Source of the DNA: Dicaeum eximium
Lineage: Eukaryota; Chordata; Aves; Passeriformes; Dicaeidae
DNA length: 64,000 nt
Assembly (NCBI GenBank): GCA_013396995.1
Contig: VWZP01010949.1
Span: 485,805 to 549,804 of the forward strand
Reading direction: 5' to 3'
Every line of letters begins with the position of its first letter. Within the stretch, counting starts at the first letter, position 1. The notes under the pieces were generated by a model. The model saw only the letters and a list, made by a program, of their open reading frames with translations. It was not told the origin of the DNA and did no database searches. The position numbers were made by a program, and so were the translations under genes. Of the stretch, positions 1 through 11,000 are shown in pieces.

Positions 1-3000
1 CCATCTGTGTCACATATACTCTAACTTGATTAAATATAATTGCGTTGGGTCCTGATTTGATTATTTCATCTCCAGAGTTATTTATGCAACTGAACTAAAT
101 TTCAGATTTTATTCAGTTAAAGTTAATAAAATGTGTACAACAATGTAAAAGTTTTAATGTTTTTTAATTATTTTAAATTAAAAAATATAACCTTGATATG
201 CCATAACACTAATTTTACTACTTTACTATTTTTTATTGTTCCATTCCATTGAATGGCAGTATTTAAAGTGTCACTCGCTATTTTAATTTTCTTCTGTAAA
301 ACAAAATGCTCCAGAGGATTGAAAATATTAGGAATTATTTTATCTCAGAAGGTTTTTTTACAGAAGTCTTTTATTTGTCTTTTCCAAAACAGCCTTTTCT
401 GTAAAACAAACCACACAGACTCGTCACTCTGGAGTGGTCAGTACAATGAGCAATTCTGGCACCAGAGATAACTTATCTCACATTCTCTGCAAACATCATT
501 AGTATTTCCAGGTTTCAGCCACCCAAGAAATATGTTGTGCTGTTTATCAGAATATTAGGAGTAAGTAGACAACTCAGCTTGCCAAATTTTACCATACTGA
601 ATTCTGACATGTAAATCCATAGTGATGTGCCTACGATAATACAGATATTTGACTCTGTTAAAATGAGTTATTGAATTCACTTTTTTTTTTTCTTTAAGGA
701 GATGTGTAATTTACAGAGCTGAAAAAAAATTCTACAGAATTCAAGTAATCTGGCTGACACCATTTGGATAGTGATATTCATATATCAGAGACAGCCCCAA
801 CACTTTGCTGTGTATTCAGTGGTTTTGAGACTTGTGTCACACTCTGGTCAATCTCGAATAGAAGTGAACACAGAAGAACACTAGAAGCTGTAGTGTGTGA
901 AACTTCAGTCCTCTAGCTTTAGGGCTCATGATATCTCTAATAAGATTCAAAAGCAGGTTTTGAGAAGACCTCTAGCTAGGTTCCCGCTGCATGCCCCACC
1001 AAATAATTTAAACTTGGTCTGTTAGCAAACCTCACCTTGTAAATGTACTACAACTGACTGAGTTTACTCAGCCAGGCCAGGTTTTAACTGTGAGCCAGTT
1101 TCAGATGCTAAAACTAAACAGAACAAAATTGCTGAGAGCTAACACATAAGCATAAGCTTTCCATACACATGAACAGGTGACAGCTGGTTCTGTACCTGGT
1201 ATCAGAAATGCAAATTCAAGAACTTTAATGTAATTCAAATGGGTGCCTTTGAACAATCAGAAATTTGTATTTTACACTGAATTAAATTATATCTCTTCTC
1301 AGCTAGAGTTGGGAGTTAGGTGGTTAGACAGCAAAGCATGAGAACAAGCAAAAGATGCACCAGGAAGAATTTGTCTGCAGTACCTTTGTCTGAGAATCAT
1401 GTGTGGCTAAAGAGAAGTGAGCAATCAGCACAGCTTAATTGCTCTCAATATATAGAATTTTCTTAGCCAGATGATAGTAGTTGAACTTCTGAACCTCTCT
1501 CTCATTTATCAACAGGCAAAGAGTCAAGCACCAATTTTGCTGGTTTATGTCTCAGTTTAGATATTTCACTCACCAAAAAAGATTTGACAGCAGCTGCTAG
1601 CTAGCCATTAACAAGAGCAAGTCTGGGCCCACTTATCTGCCACACTGAAAGCAGGAGAGATACAATGCTAAGATAAATCAGCTCTTGGAAGAAAATGAAT
1701 GAAAGCAATACAGGGCACACCAGCTCTTCTCGCCAATAGGAAAGTCCTTTGGCCCAACCATTCATTTGTGTCTTCCTGAAAGGAACAGGAGTTAAGAGAT
1801 ACTACAGCAATGTGTTACAGTGGGGGTGTGGCATTTAACCAGAGAGCCTAACAGACTCTGCTTCTCACTCATGTCAGAAAGGTCATGAGGAGAGTTTAAG
1901 TTTCCTCATTCTTTTGTGCCAGACACCTGCAGAGCACCAGAGAAAACACTTTCACCCTTCACTTCAGTGCTCAGCTGCCTGCATAGCATGTAGCCCCACA
2001 TAGGCTGTATACTTCCCACATCATATAATACTCCCATATTGGTATCCATGTCTTCTCAATTTTTAATTGTAAACTCAGATTAGCCAAAGTCTTGATCTTG
2101 ATGCTTATCATTGGATTGGGATGACTGAAGAAATACATTCCATGATACTAAACAAGAGCTTTGTGAATGACAGCCTGTTAGAATCAGAATTAAACTTTAT
2201 TAATAAGATCCAAGGTAGTGGGGTAGCTGTGTTGTGTAACAAAAAAGGGACAAATTCCCCTTCTCTCAACTCTGAGAGAAAAATCAGCTGACAAATGTGT
2301 ATCCTGTGTGCTGAAATAGGAATTCATGCTGATGTTCCTACATAAGCATATAGGGATAACAGACCTCACAAAATCTCCTGATCAAAGCTTGTGTAAGGTG
2401 CCCATTCCGCCCAGCCTCCCTGCTGTGCAGGTATTGCTAATGTCTGAATCACCAAAATCCTGCTGGAGAAGGGACAAAGGGAGTGATCTGCTACTGCATT
2501 GTGTAAGGGCACACTGCCTGCCTCTGGGGATAGAAAGGGCATAGCCTGCAGGAGGGAGAAGGCAGAAATGTTCATAACTGCTCCTCATTGCAAGCAAAAA
2601 GCATCTCTTGTGCAAACAAGAAATTGGCAAGCGATTGAGGATAGACCCAAGGAATTAAATGATTGTATTTCCATGGGGAAGGTCCCAAGGCCTCGTTACC
2701 CTAAGGAAGAAGCTCTTAATAAAGAATTTCTGCTTGGATGACATTCCAGAGAGAGGGCCCAAAAATATTTCCTTCAGTTCCAACTTTTTTGGACACTCTC
2801 AAGAAAGACAATAACATAAGCTATTAGCCAACACGAAAACACAATAAAGAAAAAAGAGCTGTAGAAATGTGACAGTCATACAAATGACTTAAGAATACGA
2901 AAGATTAATAGGCCACAAGTTAACTGAGAGAAACAGCACTAATGAAGTTTTACCCATGAGGTCTGGCTTTCTCTTGAGACTTAATTTCAGCAAAAAAACC

Positions 3001-4856
3001 CAAAACAACAGCAAGGCCAGTATCAGTAATGAAATGTTATGTATTTAAGGCACTCAGGTTTCTTTAACAATGTCAAAGTGCCCTCCACTTTCACAGCCTG
3101 ACTTCAAGCCTCATCAAACTTACAGCAGATTTCAATTTCTATGAAATTGCAAGCAGAAATGCAGTGCCCAGACTTCTTCCAGCTGAGCTTCCAGCTGAGC
3201 CTGGCACCCAGCTGAGAGTCACGGTGTGTCTCTACATCCAAAAGGGAGTAATGCTTCTCCCCAGTATGTGAACAAGGGAGATGGATGTAGATGAAATGTT
3301 GAGTGCCAGCAGGAACTGTATGCAGGCATTCATGATTGTCAGGCATTGGAGAGCAGCTTGTCAGCACTGGGAGTGGGAGCAAACATCCCTGGAGCTGCAG
3401 GGTGTGAGGCATTGCCTCTGGCAATAGGTTCTTGCCACCCCTCTTCACTGTGAGGCAAGTTTATCCTGGAAGCCAAACCACACTCTGCCTTCTGTCTGGT
3501 TCCTTCTCCTTGTCAGAGGAACTGTAACAGTGCTCAAAGATGTTCACACCAAGGTGTCACAACTGTGCACCAAAAATGGATGCAAAGACATCCAAGAGAA
3601 TGTGGTTTTTGTCCCTCATGTTGCTTCTAGCACAGGCTCTCTTGGCTTGCCACCCGAGGTTTTGCTTTGTTACCATGGACTGGAGCCAGGCCACAGCACA
3701 GATTCCATCCTGCTCCTGATGGTAAGGGACAAAGGGAAGCAGGAGAACTTTCTCAGACACTTCTTCTTATTCCTTTCTAAATATAGAGCCCATTTCCCCA
3801 GGGAAATGAAAGGCAAATAAAAACAACAAAAACAATGAAACAAGTCTCTTCCTTGATTTGCCATATAGCTTATATTTTCAGGCACTCCTACTCATGTGTG
3901 CTTTGGGAGGAAATACTAAGCAGAGTAGAAACCAAAGGCAAGGGCTGAACCATACCTGATGGACTAAGGCCAGTAAATATCTCTGGAAAAGGTTTAGAAT
4001 GTTCACATCTACATTCAGAGGAATTCTGTCAGAGAAGGATTCAGATCATATTTATAAATAAGCCCATATTCTGCTTTCCATTTGCCCTGAACAGCACAGA
4101 CCAACCCAAGACAAAATTTTTATTGTGTTTGAGAGCCAAATTCTGAACTCTTAATTCAGAGTCATGCTATCTCTTAGATTTACTTTTAGGCATTGAGCTA
4201 CACCTAGAGTTTAGAACAGCCAGCTTCCCGCATTGGAGTATTTATATTCCTGTGCAGAGCCCGTGGAACAGCTAAAGTCATCACTGGTAGAGCCAGCTAA
4301 CATTTTCACAGCACAGAAGGAAAGACCATACTCCATACTTCAACAGGAACATGAGCATCCTCAGCCTATGAGTGAATTTTGTTTGCTTGCATATTGGGCT
4401 GGGAGTGAGAACTGAAGTGGAAGTATTTTGAAAATTTCACAGAAGAAAGTGATAACCCAGATATGAATTCCTTACAAAGGTCTCACCTGCCTCCAAGAAA
4501 TTACTTTTTCTTGTCTTAAAGAACTGTATCTTGGAGCAGCTAGCTGAAGCTGGTTGCAGTGCTGACTTCGCATTTGGATGGAGGAAAATAAAAGCAAAGA
4601 AAAGGAAGCAAAGCAATGTCATACTCTGCTTCCAAGTGTCTCTGAACAGGACATGGTATAAGGGAAAACCAATTAACAAGCTACAAAAGAGAAGAATAGC
4701 ATCACTGAACATATACTCTGGAGAAGACACCAGCCCTTCATGCAGTCTCCAAGTGATTGTGCACAACAACAGCAGCTGGAAACCAATGGCTGAAAAAACA
4801 GTTAATGTTAAAACAGCAGGCACCTCAGAGAATGGCTAGCTGTCCTTACAATGGGA
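1..4856. other. AT-rich noncoding sequence, no gene supported
   Basis: Every open frame here is short (about 115 codons or fewer), and none has recognisable protein character or a convincing start or splice context. No repeat family was recognised by eye. One splice-like segment on the minus strand (1574-1644) is closed in all three frames and is listed among the rejected items. Intergenic or intronic DNA is the simplest reading. Confidence 0.6.
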
Positions 4857-5210
4857 AGAGTGAAAGAGAGAAAGAGAGAGAGAGAAAGAGAGAGAGAGAA
4901 AGAGTGAAAGAGAGAAAGAGTGAGAGAAAGAGAGAGAAAGAGTGAAAGAGAGAAAGAGTGAGAGAGAGAGAGAGTGAAAGAGAGAGAGAGTGAAAGAGAG
5001 AAAGCGAGAGAAAGAGTGAAAGAGAGAAAGCGAGAGACAGAGAGAAAGAAAGAGAGAAAGAAAGAAAGAAAGGGAAAGAAAGAGAGAGACAGAGAGAAAG
5101 AAAGAGAGAGACAGAGAGAAAGAAAGAGAGAAAGAAAGAGAGAAAGAAAGAGAGAGAAAGAAAGAGAGAAAGAAAGAGAGAAAGAAAGAGAGAGAGAAAG
5201 AGAGAAAGAG

Positions 5211-5285
<75 letters not shown>

Positions 5286-5312
5286 AAAGAAAGAAAGAAA
5301 GAAAGAAAGAAA
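4857..5312 (+). repeat. Purine-only GA/GAAA microsatellite, about 455 bp
   Basis: The plus strand is almost entirely A and G. The 5' part (4857 to about 5040) is an irregular mix of GAGA, GAAA and GTGAAA units. The middle alternates AGAGAGAAAGAA-type blocks. The 3' part (about 5215-5312) is a nearly perfect run of GAAA with one short phase slip near 5286. Homogenisation therefore increases from 5' to 3', as expected if the pure tail is the actively slipping part. Open frames through it encode only Lys, Glu and Arg runs and are artefacts of composition. Array length may be inaccurate in the assembly. Confidence 0.97.
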
Positions 5313-5765
5313 ATTTTATTCGATGGAGACAGAAAAAGGTGAAAGTTTAGAAGAGCCTGTCCTACATGATCCAGGGCTGAAGAGATAAGTTAGAGTTCCA
5401 AACACTGACTGAGTTCCCTGCGCAATTCTGGTTTAGACTAGAAGAGAATGTTTTGCTGCTCTCTGAGGGTGACAGAGGCTCCTGAAAGGGAACTAGTCTT
5501 TCATAAAGTAAAAAAATCTGCTAACCAACCGAAGTTGCCCAGTCCAGACAGAAGACATCATTTCCTGAATGGCTGTCTCAAAGAATAAACCTGGCACAAG
5601 AAGTTTCCACTCCTTTTCTCTGGAGACTTGTCCACAACTTCACTGAACTGTACCTTGAATGCTTTTTCACAGACACCAACTGGAAGTGGTTGTGCTTAGC
5701 TGAGGAACAGTGCTCAGAAGCCTGAGCTCAGGGAAAGGATGAAGCAAACTAGTATCAAAATTGTG

Positions 5766-5884
5766 TTAGGCTAAACATATTAAAATCAGTCTGGGCAGAG
5801 TAAGAGCCTGCACCAGGACAATATCATTTAAAAAACTAATGTAAGGAGTAATTCTATTCTTTCTAAAAACGTCCAAATATTTTT
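5766..5884 (+). repeat. Left arm of inverted repeat
   Basis: It begins TTAGGCTAAACATATTAAAA and matches the reverse complement of 7014-7128. The left arm carries an extra TAAGAGCC block (about 5801-5808) absent from the right arm. Similarity stops after the AAATATTTTT stretch near 5884. Confidence 0.85.
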
Positions 5885-7013
5885 ATCACAAAAGTTTAAA
5901 CCGACTTTTCAACTGAGGCTGGCAACACAGAAATGGTGCCCTAAGATGTACAAAGAGAGAACTGATAATATTATGCTGCTGAAATTTATTATTCTCTTTT
6001 AACAATGTCCATTAAAACAAAACAAAACAGAACCCTTAGGCAGAACAGAATGTGGAGCTTGTGTTAAACAAACATATAAACACATCACGTGGGGTTGCAC
6101 ATGCACTGGCAAACAGCACAGGCCAAGGAAATGCCCAGCATTTGTGAAGCAATACAGCTGTAAAGGATTACAGCACTACGTAACAGGGTATGCAACACCA
6201 CCACGAGGACAAAGGCCTGGCAACAACACTCACTGTGAGGTCAGAGGAACTTTTCCAGTAGCCTGCAAGCACATCAATTCACGAACGTCCAACTGACTGC
6301 AGGAAAATGTGCAAATGTGGCGCCAGAAATACTGGTAATAGTACTAAGGAGGAGCTACGGAAATAGCAGTGAAAGCTACAGCCAAAAAAAAAAACCATAA
6401 ACCCAAGTGCATTGCAATCTGTTCTAGCACACTCTGGACACACACTGGTAGTTAGAAAGCTGTTCATATGATTTTCAAATGATGCTAATGTTATTGTTCA
6501 TTACTGTTCCTTGCTTGAAAAGGAGTCGGCAGGGAGCTGACCTTTTTGGAAGGTGCTACAGGAAGCAGGTGGCACCAGGATTGTGTTGAGGGGGTGAGGG
6601 CAGATGGGGTGTGCTGTGTTACAATGAGCCATCCAGCTGAAACCTGTATGGAGAACAAACACCTTTCTGGCTCCAGGTGATTACTGAAAAGCACACAGCT
6701 TCCCTCAGCCAGGCTGGAGGAGGGCAAAGGAAACAGAAAAATAAAGGGTGCTATTCCTAATTAAGGAAGGAGGGAGAGGATGTGTTCATAGGGATGGATC
6801 TAGATTTCCCAGGAGATTTGAACAATCTCTGCAGACCAACCCAGCCCTCGCAAAAATATTGATGTTGAATCTCTGGTGATCCACACAAACAGCAGAGGTT
6901 ACCTTCAGGGCAATAAACTCAGGGCATAACTCAGATGTGCTGCCAAGGTATTCTTGCATTTAGGAGTTAGGAAGAGGAATTCCCCATATTAGCAAGTTCC
7001 CATTTTCCACCTG

Positions 7014-7128
7014 GAAATATTTTTAAAGTAATGTTTTTAGAAAGAATGGAGTTACACCTTACATTATTTTTTTAATGATACTGTCCTGGTGCACTCTGCC
7101 CAGACTGATTTTAATATGTTTAGCCTAA
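7014..7128 (-). repeat. Right arm of inverted repeat
   Basis: Its reverse complement aligns with 5766-5884 at high identity, estimated by eye at well over 80 percent. Shared blocks include TCAGTCTGGGCAGAG, GCACCAGGACA and ATTCTTTCTAAAAAC. The arm ends in GCCTAA at 7123-7128. Confidence 0.85.
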
Positions 7129-7567
7129 AGTAGCAGTAGCCATAAGATAAACAAAACAACTGGTACCTTTTATACTTAAAATTTCCAGCTAATACAGTAT
7201 TCTCTGGAGTGCTTCAATTCTGTGGTTTTGAATGCCTTTCACATAGCAGAGATTAGTTACTGGACAGTGACTCACCAGGGCACTGGGCTGCAGCATGTTA
7301 GATTTTGTAATGGGAAGGGAAATGAAGGCGTAATGTGAAGTCTTTTGCTTTCTGTTTTTGCTTTATGCAATGACCCTCATTCTGCAACAATTCACACATG
7401 GTGTTGTCTTTAAATGGGAGAACTATACCTTATGCTGAATGAAGAAATATCATCAATCATCAAAACTTCATGGGACGAGCTTAAAAATGAATTATTTTCT
7501 CTAAAATAAATTATGCAAAGAAGATAAATTTCATACCTGAAGAGCTAATGGCTCTCTATGTCCATAG

Positions 7568-8049
7568 TGTTATAAATTAATAAAGTTTGAAATTTTAGTG
7601 GGGTAATGACTTGTTGACTGAAGTGTTAATCTGTTCTGCATTGTTAAATAAGTTAATGAGTTGATATATATTAACGTAAAGAGTTATAAACTCTTTAACT
7701 TTTATAAACTCCTCCTCTGTAAGGACCAACCCGTGACCAGAAAATTAACCAATCAACAACTGGATCCAGAGCGTTCCATTCAGACTGGTTAAGAGACTTT
7801 AAAACGCCCTGGGTGCCCAGCAGCCAGGTCTTTTCCATGGAGCCTGTATCCTGGGAAACACCCTGTGGAGCTCACAGTTAGTTATTCTTTCTCTGGGTTG
7901 CCCTAGAGCTCTTGAGCTTACCTTGACACCTTGGTTTCTAGCTGTTCTTAGTTTTAATTAAACAGGCTCAATTTTTTTTTTTTTTAGTTAATAAGCCTCC
8001 TTCATCTTTTTCATCATGCTGATTTTTGTTCTGAGCCTTGTTTTTAACG
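7568..8049 (+). mobile_element. Solo LTR of an endogenous retrovirus (degraded)
   Basis: It begins TGTTATAAAT and ends TTTTTAACG, nearly the inverted TGTTA...TAACA expected of an LTR if the last A has mutated to G. The 4-bp string ATAG sits immediately outside both ends (7564-7567 and 8050-8053), as a target-site duplication would. Internally there is a CCAAT motif near 7749, a TATA-like TTTAAAA at about 7798-7804, then a GC-richer transcribed-looking part and an AATTAAA polyadenylation-like signal near 7957-7963 followed by a T-run. About 482 bp is a normal solo-LTR length. A 4-bp duplication is usual for class I (gammaretrovirus-like) elements. No internal retroviral genes are attached. Family not identified. 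Confidence 0.6.
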
Positions 8050-8053
8050 ATAG

Positions 8054-11000
8054 CATACACCCAGACACACACACAAAATGTTTACCCTCTTGGCTCCTGC
8101 AGAGAATTCTCTGGCAGGGGGCTAGCTCTAGTGAAAGCAGAAAGATGCTCCCAGTATCTTTCTGGTAGCAATCAATAACTGCTCTGCACCAAAATAAATT
8201 TGTTAATTTCAGTCCCATTTAGCAAGAGCACAGAACGACATTGCTACAAGCTTTCCTCCCTTCCAGTGAGCCTCTGATCTGCTAGGGATGAAGAAAATTT
8301 ATCACTTACCTTTTCTATATTTAAGGTTCTTATATATACAGTAAACTGAAGCAGCCCCCAAGAAATTTTTCATTTTCCATTGTATTTATCTAAGAAATAA
8401 AAACCTGCTAATGCAACACCGCCCTTTTTCTAGAGAAGAAATTAACTGCTCAGAGTTACTTCTGTTAATAACAGCTAAGCAGAACCTGATCTTTAATTCA
8501 GTCAGGAAATCTGATAAAGAAAAACATGCAAGGTCTGTCTCCCACTCCACCAATATGCATTTAATGTACACATATGTGAATATTTGTATTTTTTATGGAT
8601 TTCTGGGGTTTATAAGGGATTTTCCATTGGTCTGAAGACAATTTTTTCCTTCTGCATATAACATTCACCAGCAGAGCTGTTATGACCAAGATAATGGGTT
8701 AAAATCTGTGGCCCATGTAAATACGCAAGTATCCAAACAACACCAGAGACCGATACTTCTGTCTGCTTCCCTCTTGTTGTAAGGGATGTTAGGCAACTGG
8801 AGGAAAATGGGAAGAGGCACTCATGAGTCTCCACTAACGCAGGACCCTTTGAGGACCATTTGTTATTTGCTTTAAGGACCACAGAGGCTGAGAACTAGGA
8901 AGTCAAGCCTGGTCTACAACCAGCCAAGAACTTCCCAATAAAATTGAGGTTTTAGAGGCTTTTTGAAACAGAAAAAAAAAAGAAAAAAAAATTTGTTTTG
9001 GCATTTTTTATTATTTTGTAGAGCCCAGCAGAAGAGTTTCACAGTAGATATACAACAGACACATCAATCCATATGTGTCTGTCCAAATTATTTATTTTTT
9101 GATAGGATACATGGCTCCTGCAAAGCTGCTGTAACATGGAAGTAGGGCTTTACTGCTGCTTGTCATCCACTTGCAGACAAAGGGTGGGAAATGAGTCCTG
9201 GCAGGCAAACCAAGCAGCAGGGTGCATGAACAGAACCGAAGGATATGCTTATTTTAAAGTACAAACTTGATCCAAAATGCCCGTTAGCATCAAGCCAAGA
9301 TAAAGCCTAAAATTCCCTTCAGTCCTGGCACAGAGTTAAAAGCTGATGAGTAGTCCTACAATTTAAAGCACTTTCATTCCTGTTCCAATGTCCCTGGCTC
9401 AGGGCAGATGGCAGAGCCAGAAGTCACAATGAGCTGAGGATTGTCAAAAAAAATAGAAAGACAAAATTCCTACATGAATCATCTCAGGGAAGTGGCAATG
9501 CCTGAAGCTCCAGACCTTACCAAGGTTACTGTGGGATCAGACATCATTAAATGTACTAAATTATTGTTTTTACAAGCTGCTGACAAAACACAAAAATTCA
9601 TTAAGCCCTTGTAAGACAATATCTGAGTAAACATCTCTTGAGGAGGCATAAGCTCAAGTGTTTTTCCTTGAAACTACAACATACCCAGGGATAAAATGCA
9701 GATGTAATGGGGCCATCATCTTCAACTTCCAGCATCAATGTTTAAACTGCTCTGCAGGTACAGCAAAAGACATAAAGCAGTGCTGACATAAAAGCCCTCA
9801 AAACCAGTGAGCTTTTACTTATTTGACAGGTTTACACCCTGAGAGAGCTTAGGTCTACACTGAATAATTAACTGGATCTTAAAGACATATCTTCAATTAA
9901 TAGGTGTGAGTTCAAGATCTGCTGTTAATTAATATGAATTAGAGATGTGTCCCTCTCTTTGGTCTCCTTTAGAAAAAAAATCTGGCTGTTGAGAAAACAG
10001 AGCACCCAGTGCTTAGAAAAATGACCGCAAATATTTTAAGAGACTGTGTCCAGAGCACACACATTACTGCAGAAGACATCAGTGCAGTATAGTGCTTGGG
10101 AAGAAAGAGCTGAAGCCACCTTCATGAAAAAAAAGACTCAACATACAATTTATGGTTGGGCAGCTAGTCACACTTTGCATATGGCCTAGGACATGATGAT
10201 GTATATCCACAGAGGGCTTTCTTGAGGATCACGACCAGAGTTCAAAATTTCTCAAACTTCCAGCTGTACAAGGGAGTCCTTAATTTATTATTTTCTTTAA
10301 ATTCTTTACTTGAGCTTACATAAAGCCTCAGACATTAGCAAGTAAATTAAGTAAGTATTAGGTGCTAACTGAGCGAATTATGACTTTCAAAGTACCTAGA
10401 AGTGTGATACAATGTTCTTATTCTTATATTGTCAGTGTTCATGCTACTTTGCACTCTGCTCTTTTAACGGTTCATATAAAATGCAGTTCTTCCCATTAGG
10501 AACCTTGTACTTCAGTATCTTTTGCTGCATTCCCCCCAAGAAAGAAATGCTGGCAAATTCAGCAAAATTAAATATGAATTTTATTACTTTGCCACAAACA
10601 AAGTCATCTGAAACTGGCCAAATCTAGGCTCCAGGAAGGCAATTGGTTTACTTTACAGGAGTTAATTACTGAGTGGCACCAAACAGATCCACCACCTACT
10701 TTGATGCCAAAGGATGGGGCAGACTGGCTAGTCCTGTGAAATGGAGGATATTTCTGTCTCCTGAGATCAGCAGACTCATTATGCAGAGCTGCTCCTCTGC
10801 TTGTCCATCCTAGAACACCTGTGATGGGTGCCTGCAGAGGTGCAGTCCAGCCTCTGGTGGACTCCCAGCTTGCTCTGCACCCCAAGAAGTCTTGAGCTGG
10901 CTCAGAGCAGGGCACACTGTCCAGCTGCACTCTCTAGGACCTAAGCACTTCTACTAGAAAATACATATTAAAAACTAAAACCAAACATAATTAGCTTCAT

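Larger units (their letters stand above)
5766..7128. mobile_element. Candidate DNA transposon with long inverted ends
   Basis: Seen: the segment is bounded by two inverted copies of a ~115-bp sequence (5766-5884 and 7014-7128) that align over their full length with scattered substitutions and one 8-base indel. The outer ends read TTAGGC and GCCTAA, so each arm is bordered by a TA dinucleotide, as for Tc1/mariner-like elements that duplicate TA. The ~1.13 kb interior shows no convincing transposase frame; the open frames at 6279-6467 and 6491-6727 on the minus strand are short and unrecognised. Inference: a non-autonomous or decayed DNA transposon. The alternative is a local inverted duplication unrelated to transposition. 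I did not recognise the family. Confidence 0.4.

Noticed and set aside
1574..1644. Minus-strand segment with excellent acceptor (CTCTCCTGCTTTCAG) and donor (GTGAGT)
   Set aside because: All three frames contain stops, so it cannot be an internal coding exon. Without transcripts a noncoding exon cannot be supported.
4757..5342. Open frames of Lys/Glu/Arg repeats
   Set aside because: They are translations of the GA/GAAA microsatellite, not a protein.
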